Shown here: positions 17,254-25,636 of the stretch, piece by piece
How positions within the stretch are numbered: position 1 is the first letter of the stretch
Layout: every line of letters starts with the position of its first letter
IMG/VR virus record: IMGVR_UViG_3300036985_005327
Coordinates: 1-64,000 of that record
Source of the DNA: a virus
DNA length: 64,000 nucleotides
Reading direction: 5' to 3' (one strand)
Notes under the pieces: generated by a model
Seen by the model: the letters and a program-made list of their open reading frames with translations, nothing else
What the model was told of the DNA's origin: nothing
Database searches by the model: none
Translations under genes and position numbers: made by a program

Positions 17254-20200
17254 TTACCGCTACCAATCCTTTTTGTTCCGTTAGTTCTTTTGGAACAGCT
17301 TCTTGTCTTTTTGTTTTCTCGTATTCAGCACTTGTTTTTCCGCTTAACCAATTGCCAGATTCAAACACAACGACGTCAGGTATCCTGATTCCTTTTCCTA
17401 AGTACTGAACGCTGTTCTCGAGTATCTTGGAATCTTTAATACGTTGGTCTGTGAGAACGTTACTATCGCGCATTAGTGTTTGGCGTAACTGGTTAGCTTT
17501 AATCCCAGCATTATGCGGGAGTAACCTAACAAGTGCCTGGTCGAGTAGCACGAGAAGTAGCTGTCTCTCTTCGTCTAGGAAGATACCTACGGATGACTCG
17601 TTTATGTAGTGTCTTTGACCTGGGTTAGCTAGCAACTGGGCTATTGATTTGTACAAGAACGGGATGTCCTTGTCCCCTGAAGGAATACGGATAACTGGGT
17701 TATGCATCATCGAGGTTAACGTGGAAGCGGACTCAGAGTAGGTGGTTGCTCTCTCGATGTTGTCCATGTTCGATTCCACAAACTCACGTAAGAACTTTTT
17801 CCAGTCGAGGCCCATTACGTCCATTACTGCGAGCATCCCAAATAACCCAGAAGCGTATCTGTACTCTAGCTTGGAGCCTAAGAAGTCTGAAAACGTCAGG
17901 TATTCTTTCTCTATGAGTGCATAGCTCTCCATAATTGCAGGAATGTGTCGATACATTCCTATAACTAAGCGGTCAGCTATTCCCTTAACAAAGGTATCTC
18001 CGTATTTAGCCCGGATAATATTCTTTACGTTGTCGCGTCCTTCGATTTTCTTAGTCTCGATCATGATCATTCGGTTAAGGTCTTGGGGCTTTTCAACTCC
18101 ACTAATTGCACAGTAAACAATGGGGCAGAAAATCTTACGGATAGATACACCAGACACTCCGTTGTTCGATGCGCGAATACGCACACCTTCGCCAGACACA
18201 CAGCTCCTAAATAGCTCTTGAATCATACGTAGTGCTTCGGACCTATTAGTCCCATTGTCAGACTCAGCTTCGTCTAGGACTAGAAGAAGGCGTGAGTTAT
18301 CCATAAGAGAACTGATGCCTGCTTCGGAGAAGCCGTCAAACCCCAAAGACGAGTACAGGATTCTCATTTCTTTTGCTCCACCTATGTTACACAAGGTGGA
18401 CAAGAATGAAGATTTACCTGAACTAGTTTCCCCTGTAACAATCGCCATGACCTGTCGTGGGTAACAGTTATTAGTCGCCAAGACCATGGCCATAGCCCCC
18501 AGCATAGACGGGACGATGTGGTGGTTCTTAAAGAAGTAACCGTCGGTATATACTGCCACCATGTCGTGGTATAGCTGAGGGAGGGCTACGTCATTACCCT
18601 TTTCTAATAATTCAACGGTTAAGCCATCCGGATACCAGGGAAGTTCAATAGCTCCAGCCATGTACCCAGTGTCGAAAATGATATTTCCGTCACGCGGACC
18701 ATCTAACTTTACCCAGTGAGCTCCGGTATGGTCCCTGGAAATAATCTTGAGGACATCCCCGCCACAGACAACATACTCAGCTATTACTTTACCCCTGGAA
18801 TCCCGTATGCAGTGGTAACCTTGCCGTAGTAAGTTTTGATGCTTTATAGCTGGTACACCAGCGGATGCGCGCATAACAGCTTCGTTGGCGTAGAACCGTA
18901 ATGTCTTATCGATAGTCTCCATACTCCCGTCTCCCTCTTTAGTAGTGGGATTAGGGATAAAAGCGGGCCAGCCTACGTGGTCAATAATGAACTGGATTAT
19001 TCCGCCCGAGATAATAGCGAGTTCTTTCATGACAGATGTAGGGCTGTCAATCTTGAACGAGAACACTGTATTTTGATTTTGTCCTCTACCTATGCCTAGA
19101 AGCTTACGTTCTGACCCGGTGTTATCCGTACCCACCATAAACATTATTGACTCGAGCGCTTCTTTGAACCGAGTAATAAACGCTTCCTCTGAAACTACGC
19201 TATTGGTAAGTGCTCTCTTTAGGGGGTCAGGCTTTAATGTGGGATACGCTTCGCAGATACTTTGAACGTAGGATTCTCGGTCTAACGCGTTTAAGAGTAC
19301 TTTACCGATATCGACAGCTACTTCAGTCAGTCCACGGTAGTCAGTTGGGTCTAGTTTATCTAGTTTGTCACAGGCTCGTTCGTACAACCATTGTCCTGAA
19401 GGCTGGTAGTTCTCTTCCCTGTTTGCCCAAAGTTCAAGAACAGTCTTTTCAGGACCAACTGCAGCATGGTGTACCGCGTTATCGGGGTCATCAGCCGGTG
19501 CTAACTTTTCCCAAGCGTCGTTGCTAAAAACGTAAGAACGAAGCTTTGAGAATACTGCGAGCCATTTAGCAACAGCTTCATCCCCACTAGCACTAGTCTT
19601 CTGATCTCCACCTTTGTCAGGAGCGTCACCGATGAGCATAACGTCAGTAGCCATGCTTCGGACTAAAGACTCTTCAGCTCCTTCGATGGTACCTGTTCCA
19701 CCTAAGCTGACAACGGGACCCCATATATTACCTGTCTCAGCCATGTTAGCCATGAGAGACAAACAATCCATTTCTCCTTCAACAGCGTACACAGCCTGTT
19801 TTTTAGCTTTAGCGTCCCAACATGTTTTGTAGTGATCCCACCCTAAACCAAAAACACCAGGGACGTCTTCGTGCTCATCTTCGGGCATAATGTGCGTATG
19901 CCCTGCTTCAGGGAGACGGATCTTAAATCGACCAATGTTTGTAGGGGAGTTGTACAGCGTAAAGACAGGAGCTCCGATAAAACGGTCGTTAGACCCGCCG
20001 CGTGAGAAGCTGCTAAAATATTCCATAGCAGCGTTTGAGTAGTCTTCTGGAATTTCGTTTAGCCCTATTTCAGGTGGACTCGGACTGTTCTTTAGGGCTG
20101 ATAGCCTGATAAAGCGGTCTGTTAGTTTCTGGCTTAGTGCGGTCGTAGTCGGGTAAATACCGATTGGGAGTACGGGGATTACGTCTTTGCTTATTTTGCG

Positions 20201-20722
20201 CTCTATAGTTAGCCAGTCCACCGCCTTTCTCGCATAGGCGTAGTCACCAGTGCAATCACACTCTATTGCTTGGCATAATTCGTCATGGAAAATAGCTTCT
20301 GCCGCTTTTTTCATCGCAGCGTTAAGACGTTGTTTTTCTAAGAGAGTCCCGTATTCTTTTGGAAGAAAGCTTAGTTTGTACTTAGCGTTAAGTTCGGAAT
20401 AGCTGTCGGGAAGAGTCTTTTGTGTGATTACCGAGTAAAGTACAATGGGATTGTACGTAGACCACTTACACCCAAAACACCCACATATCCCTTTCTCGTT
20501 TTGAATGGTGAAAGACGGGTTTGTCTCAGCATGTGCCGGTGTTGGGCACAAACCAAGAACGGATGTGGGAGAAGTTACCTTGAACTTAAGGTCTTCCCTC
20601 CCAGCATCTTTTGCAAACTTTACCCAGTCTTCAGACTTGATGAGGGGCCAAATCTTAGCACACTGTTCACGTGTTAAGCCCCTCGATTCTTTCGATGACG
20701 ATTTCTTCTTCGATTTTGCCAT
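17171..20722 (-). CDS. Bifunctional primase-helicase
   Basis: Predicted to unwind the fork and make RNA primers, as one 1183-residue polypeptide. The N-terminus has a DnaG-like zinc site (CPTPAH and CGCFGC, about residues 60-90). A Toprim domain follows with AVYAVEGEMDCLSL and VMLIGDAPDKGGD. After a long middle region comes an ATPase core with Walker A TGETSSGKSS and Walker B LLLVLDEAES. The helicase family could not be fixed from motifs. ATG 20722 is preceded by AGGTGG and is preferred over a GTG at 20731. It overlaps both neighbours (nuclease end by 56 bases, polymerase start by 83), indicating one replication operon. The product is longer than T7 gp4-type enzymes. Confidence 0.85.
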   Translation of the reverse strand: MAKSKKKSSSKESRGLTREQCAKIWPLIKSEDWVKFAKDAGREDLKFKVTSPTSVLGLCPTPAHAETNPSFTIQNEKGICGCFGCKWSTYNPIVLYSVITQKTLPDSYSELNAKYKLSFLPKEYGTLLEKQRLNAAMKKAAEAIFHDELCQAIECDCTGDYAYARKAVDWLTIERKISKDVIPVLPIGIYPTTTALSQKLTDRFIRLSALKNSPSPPEIGLNEIPEDYSNAAMEYFSSFSRGGSNDRFIGAPVFTLYNSPTNIGRFKIRLPEAGHTHIMPEDEHEDVPGVFGLGWDHYKTCWDAKAKKQAVYAVEGEMDCLSLMANMAETGNIWGPVVSLGGTGTIEGAEESLVRSMATDVMLIGDAPDKGGDQKTSASGDEAVAKWLAVFSKLRSYVFSNDAWEKLAPADDPDNAVHHAAVGPEKTVLELWANREENYQPSGQWLYERACDKLDKLDPTDYRGLTEVAVDIGKVLLNALDRESYVQSICEAYPTLKPDPLKRALTNSVVSEEAFITRFKEALESIMFMVGTDNTGSERKLLGIGRGQNQNTVFSFKIDSPTSVMKELAIISGGIIQFIIDHVGWPAFIPNPTTKEGDGSMETIDKTLRFYANEAVMRASAGVPAIKHQNLLRQGYHCIRDSRGKVIAEYVVCGGDVLKIISRDHTGAHWVKLDGPRDGNIIFDTGYMAGAIELPWYPDGLTVELLEKGNDVALPQLYHDMVAVYTDGYFFKNHHIVPSMLGAMAMVLATNNCYPRQVMAIVTGETSSGKSSFLSTLCNIGGAKEMRILYSSLGFDGFSEAGISSLMDNSRLLLVLDEAESDNGTNRSEALRMIQELFRSCVSGEGVRIRASNNGVSGVSIRKIFCPIVYCAISGVEKPQDLNRMIMIETKKIEGRDNVKNIIRAKYGDTFVKGIADRLVIGMYRHIPAIMESYALIEKEYLTFSDFLGSKLEYRYASGLFGMLAVMDVMGLDWKKFLREFVESNMDNIERATTYSESASTLTSMMHNPVIRIPSGDKDIPFLYKSIAQLLANPGQRHYINESSVGIFLDEERQLLLVLLDQALVRLLPHNAGIKANQLRQTLMRDSNVLTDQRIKDSKILENSVQYLGKGIRIPDVVVFESGNWLSGKTSAEYEKTKRQEAVPKELTEQKGLVAVNDRPETAEDSKDEVVETITYEKGDTEF

Positions 20723-21545
20723 GAGCACCACCTAGTGATTCATTAGCTTGCGCAGGACACAAAGACTGATAGTCACACCAGTTGCAGAGAATACTTGTTT
20801 TGGTCTTTTCGAGATTGGAGCCATCAACCTCAATGGTGGCGTCCACCATGAACTGTACTACCTTATCCAAAAGGGCGTCAAGGTCAGTTAAATCGATTGG
20901 GTCAGCATGCTCTATTAGCTGGTCTTGCACCCAATGTATAGCCGGTAGCATCTTTGTCAGATGGGGGTAATTCGCTTTTATTAACAAAGCGTAACAGTCC
21001 ATCTGATGTGTATGGTTGGCTATACCTTTGTTCTTACCCGTCTTGTGGTCGATAATCATTGCCGTGGGCTTATCCATAAAGACGCACCCAACGTCAATCA
21101 TACCGCGCATAAGTAGTGTGTTCGCTGCTCCTCTTTTTTCGAAGTACGGTTTCTTTTCGCCGTTAAAGCCTACGGCTATTTGCGCTTCAAGTACTAGTTC
21201 ATGTTTTCCGTGAAGAGTTCTAAAGGCGTTGAATGACTTTGCAAACTTTATTGCGGCAGGACGGGAAGCTTCAACAGCTTCAATCTCCCGCGTAAGGAGT
21301 TTCTTTTCACGGATAACCGTAGCTACTGCGTTGTCTAGGGACTGTCCTTTGAATAGGAGTTCGAGTACGCGGTGAATCGCTTTACCTGTGCGTGCGTCAG
21401 TGCTCTCAACAACACCTAACGCTGCTTTATTCGGCTTGTTGACATACGTATACCAGAACTTGCGCGGGCATTGCTTTGCGGTTTCCACTTTACTGTGAGA
21501 CCACGCGGCATGTTCTTTCAAAAATGGAGTGAGTGTGTACGCCAT
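20667..21545 (-). CDS. Cas4/RecB-like PD-(D/E)XK nuclease
   Basis: Predicted single-strand DNA exonuclease with an iron-sulfur cluster, probably for replication, recombination or end processing. The 292 residues show AWSHSKVETAKQCPRKFWY near the start (first Cys), GKAIHRVLE (His motif), RGMIDVG and AMIIDHKTGK (the D and DxK core), a QMDCYAL helix, and the C-terminal trio CNWCDYQSLC. This arrangement of one early and three late Cys matches Cas4 and AddB-type nucleases. GAGG seven bases upstream supports the ATG. It is first in the replication operon after the terminator at 21566-21620. A second relative is encoded at 26839-27711. No Cas genes or CRISPR array are present, so a CRISPR role is not suggested. 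Confidence 0.85.
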   Translation of the reverse strand: MAYTLTPFLKEHAAWSHSKVETAKQCPRKFWYTYVNKPNKAALGVVESTDARTGKAIHRVLELLFKGQSLDNAVATVIREKKLLTREIEAVEASRPAAIKFAKSFNAFRTLHGKHELVLEAQIAVGFNGEKKPYFEKRGAANTLLMRGMIDVGCVFMDKPTAMIIDHKTGKNKGIANHTHQMDCYALLIKANYPHLTKMLPAIHWVQDQLIEHADPIDLTDLDALLDKVVQFMVDATIEVDGSNLEKTKTSILCNWCDYQSLCPAQANESLGGAHGKIEEEIVIERIEGLNT

Positions 21546-21565
21546 AGAGGGACCTCTTTCTTAGG

Positions 21566-21620
21566 AAAAAAGGGGAGTCCCTCTTTGACCAGCTTTACGC
21601 CGTACCAAAGAGGGAATCCC
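21566..21620 (-). terminator. Strong rho-independent terminator
   Basis: On the minus strand a roughly 15-bp stem (GGGATTCCCTCTTTG pairing with CAAAGAGGGACTCCC, one mismatch) with an 18-base loop is followed by CTTTTTT. It lies between the zinc-ribbon gene (ends 21636) and the Cas4-like gene (starts 21545), so it should separate their expression. Confidence 0.88.
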
Positions 21621-21635
21621 TGAAACGTGACTACA

Positions 21636-22676
21636 TCAGACGTTTACGCCCGTAAAGTCCTTGAGTGCTTCATCTGACATCTCGGTGGACTCTGGTCCGC
21701 TGGTCACTGCTGCGACAGTAGGCTCAGGCTCTTGTGCGTAGTTACGTGCGATCTTGGGATAGAGGTAATCCCTTTCGGCAATAGTACACATGAGGTCACA
21801 GAACTTCTGGATCGAGGGGTCTACACCTTCGGCAATCGGAATTGCTGAAATTGTGAAGTAACGTTTTGTTGCATCTTTCGGTACTTCTTTAGCCTCAAAG
21901 CTGTACCAACGTGCCCACGGAACGCTTCCTCTTCTGGCGAGTTTAACGAGTTGTGTCCCTCCGGGAGTAGACGTTCGTTGGAACCGGATGAGTGCGATGT
22001 TCATAGGGTCTTTTGTGAGAATGATCCCACTAACCATATTGGAACAATCATTAACTTTTCCGTCTCTCCACGGGAGATACAGGCACTTCTGGCAGTGGCC
22101 GTACTTATCTCCCACGATGCGGTCGTGGGACGTACACTCCGGAACAGATGGCCGGGTGTCTCCCTGGTCGCGCTTTTCCCATTTTTGGCATCCTTCCCAC
22201 AACAGGATTGGCGTTGCGAGAAATTTTTCACCCATCTTCTCAGAGCTAGACAGGTAGAAGTGTCCGGATATTGAATCTTTGGGGCGATTGGGGTCGTTAC
22301 CCACTCCCTGATTCAAACGCACTTCGAGAAACTCTGTTACAGCTCCTTCGGAAACAACACCCTTCTTTTGTGGATTCATTTTTGCCACGAGCTCGAAGAG
22401 TTTGTCTTGAATTGCTTCTGGGAGTTTCCACAACGTTTCATCAATAACAGCGGGAGTCACATTCTCTTTTTCAATGCGCGTCAGTTGTTTCCCGTATCTC
22501 TCTACGAACTCAGGAACATGACTGTAGCTCTGTAGAAGAGATAGGGCTGCCACGACCGGATTCACCTTTTCAATGGCTGCAGTAGTGTCCGTCTCAGATA
22601 CTTCGGTCTTGTTTTCTGGCATCTCTTTGTCCTCGGTTTGTGCTGTGTTTTGCGAAACTGTTTTTTGTTTTGCCAC
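21636..22676 (-). CDS. Zinc-ribbon protein, possible single-strand DNA-binding protein
   Basis: 346 residues. The N-terminal 35 residues are polar and low in complexity. The middle holds a four-Cys site of the form C-x13-C-x2-C-x11-C around residues 180-210 (ECTSH, CQKC, NDCSN), followed by a strand-rich part (MNIALIRFQRTS and LARRGSVPWARWYSF). The C-terminus is acidic (TEMSDEALKDFTG), as in many single-strand DNA-binding proteins. Its place ahead of the nuclease, primase and polymerase genes also fits such a role, but no OB-fold signature could be confirmed. Translation starts at GTG, eight bases after AGGAG. The strong terminator downstream suggests high, separately controlled expression. 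Confidence 0.5.
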   Translation of the reverse strand: MAKQKTVSQNTAQTEDKEMPENKTEVSETDTTAAIEKVNPVVAALSLLQSYSHVPEFVERYGKQLTRIEKENVTPAVIDETLWKLPEAIQDKLFELVAKMNPQKKGVVSEGAVTEFLEVRLNQGVGNDPNRPKDSISGHFYLSSSEKMGEKFLATPILLWEGCQKWEKRDQGDTRPSVPECTSHDRIVGDKYGHCQKCLYLPWRDGKVNDCSNMVSGIILTKDPMNIALIRFQRTSTPGGTQLVKLARRGSVPWARWYSFEAKEVPKDATKRYFTISAIPIAEGVDPSIQKFCDLMCTIAERDYLYPKIARNYAQEPEPTVAAVTSGPESTEMSDEALKDFTGVNV

Positions 22677-22764
22677 GTTTTTTCTCCTAGCAGAAGGCTT
22701 AAAGCCTACCTTGTGGTAGTTGCGTTGTCCACCGCTTTCGACTACTAATTAGTAAGGAGGAAAT
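22677..22764. promoter_or_regulatory. Divergent control region ahead of the sigma factor gene
   Basis: This gap separates the zinc-ribbon gene (minus) from the sigma factor gene (plus). It contains a 13-base perfect inverted repeat AGGCTTAAAGCCT at 22695-22707, which could be an operator, and TACTAATTAGTAAGGAGG ahead of the sigma start, where AAGGAGG is an excellent ribosome site. No clear -35/-10 pair was found. The regulatory role is inferred from position only. Confidence 0.35.
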
Positions 22765-23859
22765 ATGGATAATTTCTTTGATAGCCGAACGTTTAGAGTT
22801 TATTACGAAGACGTTGGTAAGCATAAAGTTCTCACACCAAAGCGTGAAAGAGAGCTTTTGATTTTGTATAAGAGTTGTCCTAAATGCCACAAACGCCTTC
22901 CACACCTTGTAAAGCGTAACAACTGTCCAAAGTGTGGAGCGCCAACCCCTAAACGCGTCGTAGGTAAATCTCTTACTTGTACCGAATGTAACACCCGTTT
23001 TGACGGATTTGTTCCTCCAATCTATTGTCCGGCATGCGGGTCCACTAGGGATATGAGTGCGCGTGAAGAACTCATAGTCACTAACTTGAGGTTTGTAGTA
23101 ACGACCGCAAAGAAATTGTCCAAGTCTCCCGAGATTATTCAGAAGTTGATATCCGCAGGTAACGTTGGTTTGTTATTGGCCTTAGATAAATTTGATATGG
23201 CACGAGCTACTCGGTTCTTAACCTACGCATCGTGGTGGATACGTAAAGAAATGCTCGATGAACTGCACACTAGCGGTATTGTGCACGTACCATCCCACAA
23301 ACAAAAAGCTGTTAAAAAGAATCAGAAGATGGGAGCGTATGAATGTGTGTACTGTGGGGTACGCACGGATAACCCGTTAAGAACTACGTGCCATTCTCCC
23401 GAAAATAAAACGCACGATTTTATACACGTTAATGCCGAAGAAATAACAACCATGTCTTGTGTCGTCCCAATAGAAGAAGCGATGAACAAACCGGACATCG
23501 AAGACACTGTTGAGAACCAGACGATCAGCAACGACAACGCATTGCTACTCCGTCAGGTATTAAACCTTCTTCCTATACGTGCTCGAGACCGCTTTATCCT
23601 TTTGCAGTATTATAACATCGCGTCAGACGACCGTAAGACAGAGCCGAAAACGCTTCCACAGTTAGCAGCAACAACAGGCGTAACTGTGGAGCGTGTCCGT
23701 CAGATAAAGTTGGCTGTGTTGAAAAATTTACGGCGTCAACTATTTGAGGTGAATGCGCAGCAGGAAGGTGTGGTGGGGATGTTACTCGGTAGCGCGAAGA
23801 CCGGCTGTGGTCTCGGCTCCGTGCAGGAACCCCTCGTAATACGCCGCACGCCCCTTTGA
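22765..23859 (+). CDS. Sigma-70 family RNA polymerase sigma factor with zinc-ribbon insertions
   Basis: Promoter-recognition subunit of 364 residues. Region 2 is clear: NLRFVVTTAKKL, LISAGNVGLLLALDKFD and FLTYASWWIRKEM (about residues 107-163). Region 4 is LNLLPIRARDRFILLQYY then TVERVRQIKLAVLKNLRR (about 265-330). Between an N-terminal helix and region 2 lie four CxxC pairs (C38/41, C54/57, C72/75, C88/91), enough for two zinc ribbons, in the place where bacterial sigma factors carry a variable non-conserved region. A further Cys/His knuckle (C194, C197, C209, H210) lies between regions 2 and 4. It may serve the phage RNA polymerase or redirect the host enzyme; sequence cannot decide. The final 26 codons lie antisense to the ParB-like gene. 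Confidence 0.88.
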   Translation: MDNFFDSRTFRVYYEDVGKHKVLTPKRERELLILYKSCPKCHKRLPHLVKRNNCPKCGAPTPKRVVGKSLTCTECNTRFDGFVPPIYCPACGSTRDMSAREELIVTNLRFVVTTAKKLSKSPEIIQKLISAGNVGLLLALDKFDMARATRFLTYASWWIRKEMLDELHTSGIVHVPSHKQKAVKKNQKMGAYECVYCGVRTDNPLRTTCHSPENKTHDFIHVNAEEITTMSCVVPIEEAMNKPDIEDTVENQTISNDNALLLRQVLNLLPIRARDRFILLQYYNIASDDRKTEPKTLPQLAATTGVTVERVRQIKLAVLKNLRRQLFEVNAQQEGVVGMLLGSAKTGCGLGSVQEPLVIRRTPL

Positions 23860-24786
23860 ACCAGAACCTGCGTACCTATCCGAGTACTCCTTGAGCAACG
23901 CCACGATCTCCTTCTTGGGGAGCGGCTTGATGCTGCTGGACAGCTCGTCATAGTTCAACGTGTTCGTCTTGGATTTCTTGGTCGGGCGTCCTGTCTTCTT
24001 GGACTTCTTGCCTGCTGCCTCCTCCTTCTGGCGCTTACGCTCCAGGTACTGGGAGACCGCTTCGTCCGCGACATCGGGAGAGAGGTTGTTCTTGATAACC
24101 TTCGCCGTCAGCTTCTCGAAGAAGTTCATGTCGTTGTCATTGAAGACGCGCTTGAACACTCGTAGATGCGCGAAGTTCAGTTTGTCGAGACGGACCAACT
24201 TCAGAATCTCCGGGGGGAGCTCGAGAATACCGATGTGCTGTGACACATAGGACTCGCTTCTCCCACAACCCGCAGCGATCTCCTTCTGCTTCTTCCCATT
24301 CTCAATGAGGAAGGCGAAGGACTCGGCGATCTCCACGGAGTTGTGACCCTCTCGCGCGAGATTGGTCGCCATGGACGACATGTACGCGTCTACTACGTTA
24401 TCGTCTGCTACGAACGAGATGTTGACCTGTTTGATACCGAGTTCGAGCATGGCCATGTACCGGCGGCGACCGTCAACGAGGATAAATCTTCCAGGGTTCT
24501 CAGGGTTAACGCGCACCGCGAGGGGGACGAGTTGGCCCTTCACCTTGATCGATTGGCTGAGAAGCTTCAGGTCGCCAGCTTTTTCACGATTCCAATGCTC
24601 GGGGAGATCGATCTGACCGATGTCACAAGTTGTGTTCTGGCCCGTTAACAGGACGGGAGCCGCGTTGTTTGTTTTCTTCTTCTTGGACTTTTTGTCCTCG
24701 GCCTCAGGTTCTGGCTCTGGTTGGTCCATACCTGCGAGGATCTTTTCCTGTTCCAGATCGTCGGGGGTCGTCTCATTGTGTGACAC
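23782..24786 (-). CDS. parB: ParB-like DNA-binding protein
   Basis: 334 residues. After a Lys/Glu-rich N-terminus comes a ParB/Sulfiredoxin fold: QSIKVKGQLVPLAVR, LVDGRRRYMAMLELG and NLAREGHNSVEIAESFA, followed by a helix-turn-helix (KEIAAGCGRSESYVSQHIGIL). ParB proteins bind centromere-like sites and aid DNA segregation or regulation, and many phages use lone copies for gene control or genome partition. No ParA was recognised in the window. A basic linker (KKSKKTGRPTKKSK) precedes the C-terminus, which ends AAYYEGFLHGAE, similar to short Tyr-x-x-Gly motifs in virion proteins here. Start is GTG after AGGAG. Its last 78 bases overlap the convergent sigma gene. No parS-like repeat was found. 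Confidence 0.85.
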   Translation of the reverse strand: MSHNETTPDDLEQEKILAGMDQPEPEPEAEDKKSKKKKTNNAAPVLLTGQNTTCDIGQIDLPEHWNREKAGDLKLLSQSIKVKGQLVPLAVRVNPENPGRFILVDGRRRYMAMLELGIKQVNISFVADDNVVDAYMSSMATNLAREGHNSVEIAESFAFLIENGKKQKEIAAGCGRSESYVSQHIGILELPPEILKLVRLDKLNFAHLRVFKRVFNDNDMNFFEKLTAKVIKNNLSPDVADEAVSQYLERKRQKEEAAGKKSKKTGRPTKKSKTNTLNYDELSSSIKPLPKKEIVALLKEYSDRYAGSGSKGRAAYYEGFLHGAETTAGLRATE

Positions 24787-24825
24787 GTTCTTTGCTCCTA
24801 CATCGTCTTTTTTTGTCTGGGTACA

Positions 24826-25056
24826 CTATTCTGATGCCGCAGCTAATTCTGCGAGCACTTCGGACTTATCGATCTGAACCATTTGTAGTCTCTCGGGGGG
24901 AACACCTTCTAGGATGTCACCTAAGAGATGAAACAGCTCAGTGGAGCAGAGGAGAAGACTCTTCTCGGAGTTGTACGCTGTCATATATAGCGCGCGAATA
25001 GCCTGAACTGTTTTTTCAGGGTCAACTCGTTTTCTCCGTGTCGAATACCGGGTCAT
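24826..25056 (-). CDS. Small hypothetical protein
   Basis: 76 residues, no family recognised. Basic N-terminus (MTRYSTRRKRVDPEKT) and a helical remainder with an LFHLLGDILEGVPPERL stretch. The ATG overlaps the stop of the upstream zinc-finger gene (ATGA), so the two are translationally coupled. It lies between the ParB-like gene and a group of small zinc proteins. Gene status rests on packing and coupling. Confidence 0.5.
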   Translation of the reverse strand: MTRYSTRRKRVDPEKTVQAIRALYMTAYNSEKSLLLCSTELFHLLGDILEGVPPERLQMVQIDKSEVLAELAAASE

Positions 25057-25217
25057 TCAAAAGGCTCCGTGCCGTGCACAGGACACTTCAAAATCCCGCC
25101 AGTAGTCGCGGGATTCACGACTACTCGTTGACACCAAGGACAACGACCTTTGTCGTGTTCGTCCTCAGTTCCAACTTTTGTGTGATCCTTCTTCTCCACT
25201 ACTCCATATTTTTCCAT
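25053..25217 (-). CDS. Small zinc-finger protein
   Basis: 54 residues from ATG 25217, which follows AAGG at suitable spacing right after the upstream stop. The frame is open further upstream, but that part is antisense-like Arg-rich sequence overlapping the previous gene. The core CPWC and CPVH, 15 residues apart, form a typical CxxC/CxxH zinc site. Probably a small nucleic-acid- or protein-binding factor; the function is unknown. Confidence 0.55.
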   Translation of the reverse strand: MEKYGVVEKKDHTKVGTEDEHDKGRCPWCQRVVVNPATTGGILKCPVHGTEPFE

Positions 25218-25218
25218 G

Positions 25219-25635
25219 TTACGCCTTCGGGGCAGCAGCTTTCGCGGCTTCCATCTCAGCCTTGGTGCGGCGCTTCTTCTTGGGAGTCTCACCTTCGGGC
25301 TTCTCCCCTTCTACCTTCTCGTGCTTGATGCGGAACATGATGTCCTCGATCAGGTAGTTGACGCGTGACTTGCAGCCTTTGTTGCGCTTACCGTCCAGAG
25401 CGCAGAGGTTGTCGAGCGACTCCGTGACGAGTTCGCCGTCTTCGTTCTTGCGCAGAATCATGACGTCTGGGAGATTGGGAACGTCGGCTGTATCGAGGAT
25501 CATTTTCTTGAGTTCCTCGAGAGCGTTCTTGCGAGCCAGCTCGTCATCGACCAGGCGGCTAACTTCCTCGAGAGGAAGCTCACGCTCGCTCATACGACCA
25601 CACCGCTCACACTTCGTTGGCACTTTGATATTCAC
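25219..25635 (-). CDS. Hypothetical protein with CxxC motif and basic tail
   Basis: 138 residues. CERC near the N-terminus and C/C further on (NLCALDG, KGCKSR) could bind one zinc. The C-terminus is Lys/Ala-rich (KKKRRTKAEMEAAKAAAP), suggesting nucleic acid binding. The start is placed at GTG 25635, four bases after a strong GGAGG that lies in the stop region of the endolysin gene; the open frame extends to a TTG at 25665. Function unknown. It belongs to the same minus-strand operon as the endolysin and the small zinc protein. Confidence 0.55.
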   Translation of the reverse strand: MNIKVPTKCERCGRMSERELPLEEVSRLVDDELARKNALEELKKMILDTADVPNLPDVMILRKNEDGELVTESLDNLCALDGKRNKGCKSRVNYLIEDIMFRIKHEKVEGEKPEGETPKKKRRTKAEMEAAKAAAPKA

Positions 25636-25636
25636 G

